From NCBI GenBank assembly GCA_030549495.1, contig JAUIRK010000189.1:248001-312000 (forward strand): a stretch of DNA of 64,000 nt, written 5' to 3'. Shown one piece after another: positions 35,270 through 46,560 of this stretch (its first letter is position 1; the number at the start of each line of letters is the position of its first letter). The stretch comes from Nectonema munidae. Lineage: Eukaryota; Nematomorpha; Nectonematoida; Nectonematidae. The position numbers and the translations under genes were made by a program. The notes below the pieces were generated by a model. That model had not been told where the DNA came from. It ran no database searches and saw only the letters and a program-made list of their open reading frames with translations.

Positions 35270-35347
35270 TGACATTTCAAGTTCATATAAATTTGAACAA
35301 AACAAAATGACTGATAACTTTATCTTAAGAGGCTTTTTCTATATTAT
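35270..35347. repeat. Direct repeat, left copy
   Basis: About 78 bp (with gttcatataaattt, then acaaaatgactgataac and aagaggct) recurs in the same orientation at 38693-38778, with roughly 80 per cent identity by eye. The pair brackets the transposon at 35701-38394 at a spacing of about 3.4 kb. Confidence 0.75.
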
Positions 35348-35700
35348 ATAATAAAAAGATTTAATATATCAAATTATGGATAATGGAAAGAATATGAATT
35401 TTTTTGAACTCTTTATTTACATAATTTTAAATGATTAAAAATGTCTTTATATTTTAGATTAATTAGGCTTTCTATTTTTTGGAAAACTAATCTTCAAATG
35501 TTATTGGTTATTTTGTTTTCATAAGTAAACTAATCGTAAGCAGGCTTTTGAAAGTTTGTTCTTCCATCATGCACATCCCAACAGAGGATTTGTATAGCTC
35601 TTCCATTTGAGCATTAGTTGCACAAGCTTCTATAATCTCATTTTCCTTATTTGTATTCGGCTCATTTTCTTCGAGAAGATTCAATAGCCGCTGTCATTTT

Positions 35701-38394
35701 TAGGATGTTTCAAAAATATATGGTAAAATTGCAAAGTCGGTGTATACTTTCAGCTTTGTGTTGCTTCCTTTCCTTATTATATAGGCTTAAGTTGTGCCAA
35801 ATTATGGAATGGTCTGTAGAGATTTTAAGGTCGCTCGTTCACTTTTTATCATATTTGTTTTTTTCCTATTTTATTTTATTCTTGCAGACGCAGATAAACT
35901 TTAAAATGGCTAGCAGTCGCGCAGCATCAGCTTGGCTTCTTGGACATTCTGAAGAAAAACTTACTGGTTCTAGACTTCCGTCCAATGGTCAAGTCCTAAA
36001 GCACTTTTTTTCCATCACCTCAACTTGAAGTGTACAAAGTCCAAGAGTGCGAAAGCAGTTGTGGAAGCAGTTTTTTTCTTTTGGACTAAGGCCCAAATTC
36101 CTACAACAACGATGTTTTACGCTAAAAAGAAGCTTATAGATCTGGTTAAGAAATACGAAAGTCTTAAGAAGAATCGTCTGCGAGATTCGGAGAATCAGCG
36201 CATGAAGGAACAAATGTTTGTTGATAACGTATATGAAAATTTGGACATTACTCAAGAGGATGCGCTAGTTATGATGAAAAATGAGGAAGATAAAGCCTTC
36301 TTGTTGAGTCAGCGAGAGGATCGTTCCCAATCGAGCATGGCTGGAACTGATATGCATCATTTCAAGTTTTTTGAGGATAAGAAGAAAAGGGCTGAAGTGG
36401 AAGACAAACGCAAGAAAAAATCTGAGGCAGAAAAACAACTAACCGTCAAAGTCATCAGCTCATCGACACTAACTGATTCCAGTTCGTCTTCAGAGTCTTC
36501 GGTGGATGATTCCTTCCACGTTTATAGTCACTCCAAAAGAAAGAAGTCTGATTCTATATTTGCTGCAGGTCCATCTATTTCCAAAAAGGTCTTTTTTAAA
36601 CCTGAAGTTACGGCGGCTCTGGATCGTACTGGCGTGTCTCATAGGAAGGCAATGCACCAGTTTGGGGCTCAGACAAAGTCTCTTGGCATTGACATCAAAC
36701 AAATCACTTTGTCTCCGAGTTCGATCTACCGGTATCGGAAGAGGAACCGTGAAGAAGTAGCAACCAGAATCAAGTCTGGCACCATGATAAGAATTCCCCG
36801 TGATACACCTCTAGTGCTACATTGGGACGGTAAGCTATTGCCTGACATAACTGTAACATACTCACTCTTGTCGGAAGAAAGCTGAAAGAATTGTAATTCT
36901 TGCAACAGGAGATGGTACTGAGATCCTCCTTGGTGTTCCCAAAATTAGATCTTTTTCGGGTAGAAATCAAGCCAATGCATGTCTTTCCTCTATCAACGAT
37001 TGGGGCTTGTCTCAGCAAATCAAAGCTATTGTGTTTGACACAACAGCCTCAAACACAGGTTTGCTTCAAGGAGCTTGTATCAAAATTCAAGAGCAACTAC
37101 AAAGGAAGCTTGTTTGGTGCGCCTGTCGGCATCACGTGTACGAAGTGATCCTTGCTGATGTGTTTCGTTCCGCCCATGGACCTGATTCCGGTCCAATTAT
37201 TCCATTATTTTCACGTTTTCAAGATCAGTGGAGGAACCTTGAAAAAAACACTTCAAGACAGCAGAGCAAGGTGAAGAAATCTTGGTTCGTGGGTGATTGG
37301 TCCGTTCCTCGTGAGGAAGCAATGCAACGTCTTGAGCTTGCCGTGAGGTTAAATGCAACAAGAGATGATTATCGGGAACTCACTACTCTTGCCTACATCT
37401 TCCTTGGAGGTACTCCACCGGATGGAATTTTTTCGTGCTCCAGGTGCTTTCCATCATTCGAGATGGATGGCAAACCCTATATACTGTATAAAAATATTTC
37501 TCTTTCATGATCAGTTTCATCTGACGAAAGGTGAACTTAAAACAGTTCGACATTTCCCTGCCTATGCTATGTGCCTTTTTGGAATGAGTCACCGATCGGT
37601 CCATATGCTGGCAAGAACGATATGGATATGATGAAACTCATGCAACATGGAATCCCAAATGAAAAACTTGCCAATGTTGCCTTTGCAGCTTTCAAACGCC
37701 ATCTTTGGTATATTTCTGAAGAAGATGTAGGACTTTCATTGTTCGACGATCGTATCTCAGCTGATGTAAAGCGAAAAATGGTGGACAATATGTTTCTGCC
37801 AGCAAAGCCAAAAGGACTGAAGAGGGTTGATGGGAAAACATTTTCGACACAAATTTCCCTCCCTGAATTTTTTACAATGAAAACAAGACACATATTTCCT
37901 GTAATTCTGTAAGAAGAACCAGAATTCCTTTCCAAATTTCCGTCTTTATGGGAAAATGATGAATTATACCCTGGCTTCGAAAAAGCAGCACGAGAGCTGA
38001 AGGTTGTGAATGACTGTGCTGAGCGGGCCATTTCTCTTATCCAACAATTCAATACTGTGATTACTAAAGATAAAGCTCAGCGACAGTTTCTTTTAAGAAT
38101 TGTGAAAGAGCAGCGGAAGGAAATATCATTACCAAAAAATTCTGCTTTTAAATAATTATGTTCTATTGCATTTTTCAGAAGTTTAAATTCATTTGTTTCA
38201 TTTTTTTGAAAAGAAAATATAAATAAATTTTATATATGTTATTTGTTTATTTTTTATTTTTCAACTTTTTGAGCAACCCCTAAACATTCAGTTATCTCCT
38301 CAAAATTTTGTGTAAATATTCCATTATTTAATTTGAAAAAGGGCAGCATACAGCTGAAACAAAAATAGAAATTTCATTTTTTTGAAACACTCTA
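35701..38394 (+). mobile_element. DNA transposon of an unassigned family (copy B)
   Basis: Imperfect terminal inverted repeats bound about 2.7 kb: taggatgtttcaaaaatat at 35701 and ttttttgaaacactcta ending at 38394. The encoded transposase is described separately (35908-38155). An intron-like 5' leader ends in ttcttgcag near 35887, upstream of the first ATG. No clear target duplication was seen, so the exact ends are uncertain. The decayed protein at 5070-6340 belongs to the same family. Confidence 0.65.
35908..38155 (+). pseudogene. RNase H-like transposase with D-T-T and C-R-H-H motifs
   Basis: Frames from an ATG at 35908 to TAA at 38153-38155 cover a transposase of about 740 codons. Frame changes lie near 36020, 36885, 37420-37510, 37600 and 37905, so it is a pseudogene. 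In order the parts are: an N-terminal helical block (AVVEAVFFFWTKAQIPTTT); a Lys/Glu-rich linker with a serine tract (about 36360-36500); a first catalytic candidate (LVLHWDGKLLPD); a second in IKAIVFDTTASNTG; then KLVWCACRHHVYEVILADVF, the C/D-x-x-H-like motif seen in several RNase H transposases; and a C-terminal part with PPDGIF, RWMANPIYCIKIF and LISEEDVGLSLFDDR-like text. It resembles uncharacterised invertebrate transposase-like proteins. hAT is possible by the C-x-x-H motif, but no BED finger or hAT dimerisation motif is present. Confidence 0.7.
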
Positions 38395-38692
38395 GAACAT
38401 ATTTTGGAGTGAGTTAAATGCACGGCAGCACTGCGTTGGCCTATTTCCAACAGCTTTTTAAACACTAAAATACTTTTTTCTCTGAAAGGGATAAATCTTT
38501 ACGCTTATTTTTTAAAGTTGAGCCAACTATGTTTAACACGCATTTTCGATTGCAAAGAAATATATTTTATTTATAAATGTTGAAAAAATAGAATAGTTTA
38601 TACAAAATGGTTAATATTCCTACAGAAGTTTATATTATTCATGATAATTTGATAATACTAAACGAGGAAATGATTAGAATGATTGTTCGTGT

Positions 38693-38778
38693 ATTTGACA
38701 ACGAAATTTTTGTTCATATAAATTTCGATAAAACAAAATGACTGATAACGTTAGCCTAAGAGGCTGTTTCTATATATA
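38693..38778. repeat. Direct repeat, right copy
   Basis: Same-orientation partner of 35270-35347 (gttcatataaattt, acaaaatgactgataac, aagaggct). It ends exactly where a hAT-like terminus begins at 38779. Confidence 0.75.
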
Positions 38779-38825
38779 ACAGTAACGTAGCCAGAAATTT
38801 ATATTTGGAGGGGCCAAATGGGGCA
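38779..38825 (+). mobile_element. Left end of a hAT-type MITE
   Basis: cagtaacgtagccag at 38779 is close to the left end of the complete MITE at 19515 (cagtggcgtagccag). A G-rich segment (tggaggggcc) follows, as in that copy. No right end was found. Confidence 0.5.
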
Positions 38826-39925
38826 CTAATATACATGCGTACCTACTGGCTTTGTCTAAAATTAAAGCATTAAATGCTGCTTATAACAACTCTTCTCTTT
38901 GTTTATAAACTCCTTTCTCTACCTGTGTCCTATTCTTTGTGTTTTAGATTTTATCGTGATTAATATTTCTTATCTTCGTTTCTCATAGCAAAGAGAAATT
39001 TTTTATTGTAAATCTGCTTTCTTATTACAAGTAGAAAGCCCATCTTAACAAAGTTAACAGTTTGATCGTCACAATCAATGATATCAATACTTTTTCGAAT
39101 TTTGATTTTATTTGCTTTATATTGTTAGTATAAGCCCATTGTCAAAAATTAATTCATTATTTCATTTTAATTTGTAAATTTCAGTCAGATTTATCATAAA
39201 CTACAATATTCTTATAAGCCTCTGTTAATTTGTTAACATTCTTTACAATCTTCTTTTTTGTAATTGCCCGTTTTTATTTCCTGATAAACCATTATGGCCA
39301 TGCTGTCAGATTTTTCTTCTTGAAACAGAACTTTTAACGATGCAGCCATTTCCTTTGTTAGAACGTCTCATACGTTTGTTGAATCAATAAGCTTTTCTTA
39401 TTTTATGCATCAATTGTTCAACTTCTTCGGCTTCAAGTTAATTTTGTCGAATCAGCTCACTACGAACATATATTCAATTAATTGATAAAGTATTTATGTA
39501 TTGTATGACAATATATTATATTCAAGGTCGAATTTGGTAAAAAAAAATTTAAGTGATAAGTGAATTTTCTTCTACATATGTGAGTATTTTTGAAATATCA
39601 TTTTTATTCAATTTTGAAAAACGATGACCATCTACTTTTTTCAGGTGGATAGCAATTCACTAATATGCTGTAGAAATTGTTATTTCATTTGCGTCAGTAT
39701 CAATCTTCGAATTTTGAAATATCTACCCCTTTTAGTACCGCAGACGATATTTTAGTGAGATAAAATAAAGTTAATAATTGTTTTTGATAAAATATTTTAC
39801 ACTTCGTCCGTTTGACAACCTCTCCTCAAAAAATAAAACTAGTATTTTTTATAAGCAATCTAGCAGTAGTAGTAGATTTGTAGTAAAAGTTAATATAGAT
39901 AAATAAATTTCATTTACTTTTAAAT
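38826..39925. other. AT-rich stretch, no gene seen
   Basis: No coding region recognised. Confidence 0.4.
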
Positions 39926-41290
39926 TGAAGTACAATAAACCTCCTTTAATACACTTTTCGGACTAGTGGTATAAAAAAGTCGTCAATTCATGTGTGCAAT
40001 CTTCTCATAATATAAAACAATTTATTTTACAATTTAAAAAGATAACAAAACGAGTTATTTTGAAACATGTGATTAAGATCTTTGTGGGATTGCTTCTACG
40101 CTTGATAAATCAATAATGTCGATGATGTGTTCAGATGACTTTGGGTTTTGCTTCTCCAAAAAAACAGGTCAATTGCTGTTGGGAGTGTCGTTTGTTTCTC
40201 CTTGGTTATCTTGAAGATCCGTTTGAATGACAATTAATCCAAAACCTGCTGCTCCGAGTTCTCTACGAGTTTAAACAACTGGCGAGTCATGTTCTTATGG
40301 GACGAACTGGTTCACATCTTTCATTGCGTAGCGTAGATAAGAATGAGTCAGCTCAAGGAGTTAGGTCAGAAGAACGTCGTCCTCTTGTGGTGTATCAGAA
40401 GTTCCTGTCACTTTTCAACAAACAAAGCACGTGGAGGATGTTGTGGATTTCACTTCTTTCAAGTAGAACTCAGTCGCAACAGTCTCCGCTAATGCTGGCT
40501 AATTTTGAAAGTCTTTTCTATGTCCTGAAACTGCCTTCAAAACTGAAATAGCAAAAAGGAATTTTTACATTTTTGAAAGTTGCAAGTTGAAGTGTAATGC
40601 TGCGTTGTCCAACATCAGTAAGAGATGTTGATCCCGTGCCTTTTTGCAGATTAGAGCCTGCCGGTTTGTAACAATTTGTCGCATTTTATTATTTTACACA
40701 CTCCCCAAACCCGCAATAAAAAAATTTAAAAAAATTCGCAACGGCGCCGCACTTAAAATTTTAAAACCCGCACCTAACTCACAATTTTAAATTAAAACAC
40801 TCAACAGCACAACTTATCGAATTTTGATGATGTTAGATTTAAAAGAAAATTTTATTATTAAAAGCTGTTCTTGCAGAAATAAAATGTTGAGCAAGACTGA
40901 AGTTACGCTCCTTATCAACACTTGTTGCCACAATACATGAAACATTACGCGCAACAGAAAGTGTAGAAAAATTCCTTCAATATAGCGTATTCTATATGTG
41001 ATTTAAAATGTAATTTATCTAAAGAAACAAAGGCAGCTTTGATGATGTAAAAGTGTCAGTACGCGTGATGTACTTACTGATGTTAGACTTTATATATTCG
41101 CTTTTCAAGAATTAATTAACAAATACCCACCATTTTACAAATTAATTCGTAGTACTAATAACGCCCCAAAGTAAGTTTTGGACAAATGACACGTATCCGC
41201 TATTTATGTGAGGGTCTCGTAAAACCCGCGCAGGCTCTATTGAAGATGCTTTTACATAACAGGTACAATACTATTATATTTACCTATAGT
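39926..41290 (-). mobile_element. Possible pogo/Tigger-like remnant
   Basis: A left end near 39931 (caataaacctcctttaatac) resembles pogo-family termini. On the minus strand, 40080-40650 is GC-richer and reads as broken coding sequence. It includes RDQHLLLMLDNAALHF, which fits the LLLMDNA-x-x-H catalytic block of DDE_1 transposases, then ALAETVATEFYLKEV and DDVLLT. Many stops interrupt it. A hAT MITE (40652-41239) is inserted in it. Other DDE families could carry a similar LDNA motif, so the assignment is tentative. Confidence 0.4.
40652..41239. mobile_element. hAT-type MITE inside the pogo-like remnant
   Basis: The ends are tagagcctgc (40652) and gcaggctcta (to 41239), with a further ggtttt/aaaacc match inside. 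The flanking octamers ttgcagat and ttgaagat agree at seven of eight positions, consistent with an 8-bp target duplication. Length 588 bp with no coding content. Confidence 0.7.
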
Positions 41291-43990
41291 ATAAAAATAT
41301 TTGAAACTATTGCCTATAACTTATGGTAGTTATTATAATCAGTTTATTGATTTTTACTATGTGCATATTCAACGCATTCCCAAAGAAAATAAAATTCGGA
41401 AAAATATGAAATCAAATGATAAAAGATGGAATCAATGTTAAGTTTTCATTTATTTTGTCATCTAGAAATATCTTTCGCATATTATACCATTTGTAATAAA
41501 GCAAAGCTATAAAATCTTTACAAATGTGTGATGACATTATACTAAAAGAATGTCGTAAATGACTACAGATGCATGCGAAACTTTTCAAAGTAACGTGATA
41601 AATTGGAGATGTAAAAGAAAAAAAGTGAAAGATAAGAAAATCTTAAAGGTTAGAACAAAGGAAGAAAATTGATAAAGATGTTTTTAAAAATAGAAAAAAA
41701 AATTAACAAATTGACCGATTAGCGATATATCAACCATCGCTTCGCATACTATTATATATTGGGAGTGAATGTATCTATCCAATTAACCCTAACAAGCATA
41801 AGGGTGTGGCATTTTAGCTCCATCTTAAAATTAACATATATTGTACAAAATTGGTTTTCGCGACTTTTCCCAAAATCCATTTTCATGGTATTTGAACGAC
41901 CCTCTCATGTCAAAAACTATCAATCAAAAAAAAATTTCAACAAAATTTTAATATTATCTTTAGTTAACCTTAGAACTTGGGGCCTATATTAGATACTTCC
42001 TTGAAAATTTATATTTATATACCGTTTTGAATTCGTAACACTTATAAATATTTAATTTTATCAATAAACTAGAATTAAAATACTAAATCAACTACAAAAA
42101 AGTAAAACAGAAGAAAGAAAACTATTTTGGTGGAAATAGTTACAACAAATCAATTATCATGTAGTCTGAACATCTATAATTTTTTTAATTAATCAAAATT
42201 TTTTGCATTAAAGATAGTAAACTAACAGCGAATACATTTAAATAATCCTAGCTTATAACTATCTTAGTGGGCCGCATGAGCCCCGCAGAGCGTAGTTTGC
42301 CCACCTCCGAATAAAGTATAGAAGAAATGACGTACAGACTAAAAGCTCATAACGAATTTGTACACAACACAATGAAGGTCCTATTGTTTTAGTTAGTACA
42401 TTCAGGGATGGATAAACTAAGGAGCACCAAAAGTGATGGGTTTAGTTTGAGTGGCACAATTTTTTTACGATGTTATTTTAAGATAATTATAACAAAAAAT
42501 TATAAGGCTGAACTAATTATTTATCATCTATATTATAATATGTGACCCATCTATATGATTATTATGGAAAAATTTCATGAGAAATAAAAATTTATCTAAA
42601 TTTTTTGAACTTTCAGCAAATACGATCGTTATTTTGATTAGAGATTTGATCCCATCCCTTTAATGACATGGATAGAATCACTATAATATCAAGAGAGAAA
42701 ATTATTTTAACGACATTATGATGTAGGATTCATTACTTAAGTATAGATTGACAAAAATATAACATGCTGATAGAGGGAAAAGTCTATTTGATAAATGGAA
42801 CGAAAATTATTCAAAAATGATAAAAATAAATCTTACGACAAATTATTCAGAGGTAAAAGGTAGCCACAATTTAAATCTAGAGTGACAAAAATGTTTTCAG
42901 AATTAAAATGAGCATAATCGATTTACTGTGCATGGATAAGTTTATTTTAAAATATTGAGAAAAAATAGTTGGCATTAAGTCACCTATAAAAGCTAATTTT
43001 GGGAGTTTTAAATTTTGAGTGGCAGCACCACTTGAGGCATTAAAGATAGGTATGCAACTTACAAGTATAATATATTTTCAAGTTTAAATATTACCATTTA
43101 TTGACTTTTATGACACCCCCTTTGTCACAAAGGAAAGAAAATATTAGGTAACAAATAGGATAGCGTATGTGTTACACTAACTAATATTGACAATATGTCT
43201 AATTTCTATCAACAACTGATATATCAGTGCAACCCTACACTCAATGGATATTAGATCGAAGCATTAGACACTATTCCTTATAAAACTCGAAACACATTAA
43301 TAAAAATAAAGAATGTATTATTCCAGCTACAACCATAATTATAGAATGATAAAAAAGGAGTAGGATTATGATAAATCAAAAATAACGCCGAATTCAAGTA
43401 TTAAAATGTTGATCAGAGATTATAATCTATATACTCAAGTACCTTAGATTATTATATGCTATTAGGAATAAATGACACAGAAATTACTTCAATCCATTTA
43501 TAAAATATTTCATGTAGAATAAGTCCTAACATTGTAATATATGCCATCCTTAAATTTTCAAATAATTATCAACAACTTGATAGAAAATTTTTTGTCTATA
43601 ACATAAGCATCAGATTCAAAGGATGAAGTAATAAATGTTGGCGATATACTACCGATAGATTTTAGTATGTTTCATTGTTTCTTGCCAATTTCTATATGAA
43701 ATAAAATAAGCGTATAAATTTTAATCATAAGAAAATACGAAAGTTTCTCAAAACAGAGATAGAGGGAAATATTAACTTTCGAGATAAAAATATCATAGAA
43801 TGATTTTGGACTGAAAAAAATTAGACTGAAAATATTTTAAAAGTTATTCGCATAAAAAAAGATTTATTTATTAAATTTCAAAATATACAAATAGTCTTTC
43901 ATAGAAAAAATTTTTATAAAATAATTTTCAAAAACACAATCGACAAAATTTAAGTTTTGGGTGTATATGAGTCTTTGAATAATCAAATAT
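41291..43990. other. Long AT-rich stretch, no gene seen
   Basis: No gene supported. A GC-richer patch at about 42268-42302 (gggccgcatgagccccgcag, then gtttgcccacc) resembles the worn right end of a hAT of the ggccgc-type seen at 1300-1416. Otherwise featureless. Confidence 0.4.
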
Positions 43991-43995
43991 TCATT

Positions 43996-44152
43996 GGTTG
44001 GTTGGGGATATCAAGGCACTTTCAGCCGTAAGGCTATATGCTCAAGATAGTTAATCACATTTTTTTGTGATTTTGCTTTTAAGAGTCGGAAGGCTTGGGG
44101 ATCGAACCCCTGGCCTTCAATTGTTAAGTTGAGAGGTACACTCTAACAACCA
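43996..44152 (-). mobile_element. tRNA-derived SINE, family B, copy 1
   Basis: On the minus strand the head carries ggggttcgatccccaag (a good B box) after ggttgttagagtgtacctct. A body follows, with gagcatatagccttacggct, ending in a ccaaccaacc tail. Copy 2 at 44281-44441 has the same structure. The tRNA-like part will not fold into a functional tRNA with the attached body. Confidence 0.75.
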
Positions 44153-44173
44153 TCGAAGCTCATCAAATATTAA

Positions 44174-44283
44174 TTACCCTTTGAGGACCAGTGGGACATC
44201 AGTGTCCCAAGAAATGAAAATCGTCTGCTTTGAATATATAAAATTCCATTAAAAAAAAGCAGACGAATCGTCTTCAAAGGGTT
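44174..44283. mobile_element. piggyBac-type MITE between two SINEs
   Basis: Closely matches the MITE at 1538-1667: ccctttgaggaccagtggg, then ccaagaaatgaaaatcgtct and agcagacgaatc. The right end lacks the ggtcct segment and runs from tcaaagggtt straight into the next SINE, so about 15 bp has been lost between short tcaaa repeats. Confidence 0.75.
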
Positions 44284-44441
44284 GGTTGGAGATATCAAAG
44301 TACTTTCAGCCATAAGGCTATATGCTCGGATTATGCTTAAGATGGTTAATCACAATTTATGTTTTGTTTTTAGAGTTGGGAGCCTTGGGGATCGAACCCC
44401 TGACCTTCAACTGTTAAGCTGAGAGGTACACCCTAACAACC
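44281..44441 (-). mobile_element. tRNA-derived SINE, family B, copy 2
   Basis: Same orientation and structure as 43996-44152: the head has ggggttcgatccccaagg, the body has the gagcatatagccttatggct motif, and there is a ccaacc tail. It differs from copy 1 by scattered substitutions and a small insertion (cggattatgctt). Confidence 0.75.
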
Positions 44442-46560
44442 TAAAAATAAATTACTTAATTATGGGTCGCGGCAAAATAAGCTGACAGAAACAAAGTTAA
44501 ATTGCCACCTAATAAAAAAAGATATGAACATGAAACTTGACATACATATAAATCTCGAGTTTCTTATTCAGAAAAATATCATCTTAATCTATAAAGTTTG
44601 TCAAAGCCTCATTCTGTGTGTCTTTGCAAAATTTTATAATTGTGAACCATTTTGTTACCTCGATAAGGATTGAAATGTCTATGCGAAAAAATTAAAGCAA
44701 ATTTTTATTTTTCAAAGAAAAAAAATAAAATTAAACAAAATATAAATAAAAACTTTAAAATTTTTTAACAAGTAAATATATTTAAATTTTATTATAAAAT
44801 AACTTAAATTAACAAATCTAGAAAATGTTAGATTATTCCCAAATAAAAAAATTGTGTTTATGCTAAAAGTTTTCAAATTTTGCATATTTCTCAATTTTTT
44901 GAAATATTCTATTTAATTGTACAGCTTTGTTTTATATAATAAGTCCTAAAACCTGAAGATTAAAGGCAAGTAGAGTAACTTAATTTAAATGTATTATTTT
45001 GTTTTTATGTATAATATTTTCCAGAAAATAAATTAAAACGACCACCCTATTGAATATTCGCAGCTTTTACTGTTATTTTTTATATGTAAAACTAAAAGTC
45101 TTGTGTTTTTGTCTAGATTTACTGAATAAAAGAAATTATTATAATTTTGAGTTTCAAATTTCAATGCGGCTAAAAATAACTCTAAAACGCTTTTATCTTT
45201 TAAAGAAAAATATAAAATTTTATATATTTGCCTTTTTTTAATTTCAATCGTTTGATAAAGTTCTATTTTAATTTGAAGTGATTGCTCAAAAATGCCCCCA
45301 TTAAAAATTTTTTTCCTTTCTTTAATTATTTTTGTTTCTTCTATGCAGTTGACATAACTCACAATTATTGCACCTGAGGTAAAGGCCCTTTAGGTAACTA
45401 AAATTGATTAAAATTTTTAATTTTCATTGCTAAAGAATTTCAAAAAATAGAATTTTCTTTTAAATAAATACAAGAAAACAAATCATAGGCTTTGTAATGA
45501 ATTATACTTAACAAAGGTTAATGATATAAAAAAAGTTTTTTCATACCCTGTCTTAAACCTTTTCAAGGCTGAAAATTTCATAAGTGAACAAAATTTTCAT
45601 ATAATTAAAAAAATCTCCAATGAAAATTGTTAGAACCTCGTTTTCTTAAATCAATCTACAACTACTAAAATTAATATTTTTTTGGCGAAAACCTATCATT
45701 TTATAAAATTTAATTCGAAGAGAATAGGAACTATTTAACTAATAGGTTATTTTCTGTCTAAAATTTAAAAACCAACTTTCTTTTTCTATTTATTTAATAT
45801 TCTAACGTTTTTGATGTTTGATAACTTTAAGTATTACTAATTTGAAGGTCTGTATATGCCCCTTAACAAGCAAAGTTGTTAATAAATTATAGACTTATTT
45901 ATCGAAGTTAAACTGAGTGAAAAGTTTTAGAGATATTAAATTATCAAAGTTTAAGAAAAAAAAAAAGTTTTGGCTTAGAAAAAACAAAGAATAAAATTTC
46001 ATTTAAAGTTATAGGGAACCTCAAAAAATATGAATTCTAGTTCATGCAAGTAAAACCCGCTTTACTCCATCTTGTACTTCGAAGGTTTTCGCCTTATAAA
46101 AAATATTAAGCAAGGAAATAATTATGTACTTTTAACTAGACGATACGGTTACTTTTGATAAAAAAATAAAAAAGTCAAAAAGTTGTTTTTTATAAGCTTT
46201 TATTCAAGGAGTTTTTTACTTAAAAAAAAGGCAAATTTTTCTAAAAATTTTTCATTTTTACATTAGGTGCTTATATTTGTTTTTATGTACAAATGGGAAA
46301 AAATAAAAAAAACAAAAATGATAAAACAAAAAAGATTAAAAAAAATTACCCCCCAAAATAAGTCAAAAATAAAATTCGATAAAAAAATAAGATAAAAGTT
46401 AAAATTGAGTGGTTTAGCGTTAGGCAAAGTTTTGATGTTTTTCATAATTTGCTGCTCCTTTCTGGTCCCTTTTTGGTTTACAGGATGATATATAACAATT
46501 TCCCCTAGAGGTGAAGAAACCCTCGTCTTTCGTAATATTTTGAAAGCCAAAAATGATAAA
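44442..46560. other. Very AT-rich stretch with one doubtful frame
   Basis: No clear gene. A 109-codon minus-strand frame (45033-45362) contains ELFLAALKFETQNYNNFFYS followed by VNLDKNTRLLVLHIK. This loosely resembles the start of FAR1/MULE-type transposases (NFFY-x-x-x-LD-x-x-x-RL). It is AT-driven, and I do not call it with any confidence. Confidence 0.3.

Noticed and set aside
35270-38778. Terminal-repeat retroelement suggested by the direct repeats
   Set aside because: The interior encodes a DNA transposase with its own inverted ends, and the repeats lie well outside those ends.
45033-45362. MULE/FAR1-like frame
   Set aside because: Only a loose NFFY-LD-RL resemblance, in extremely AT-rich DNA with no other MULE segment nearby.
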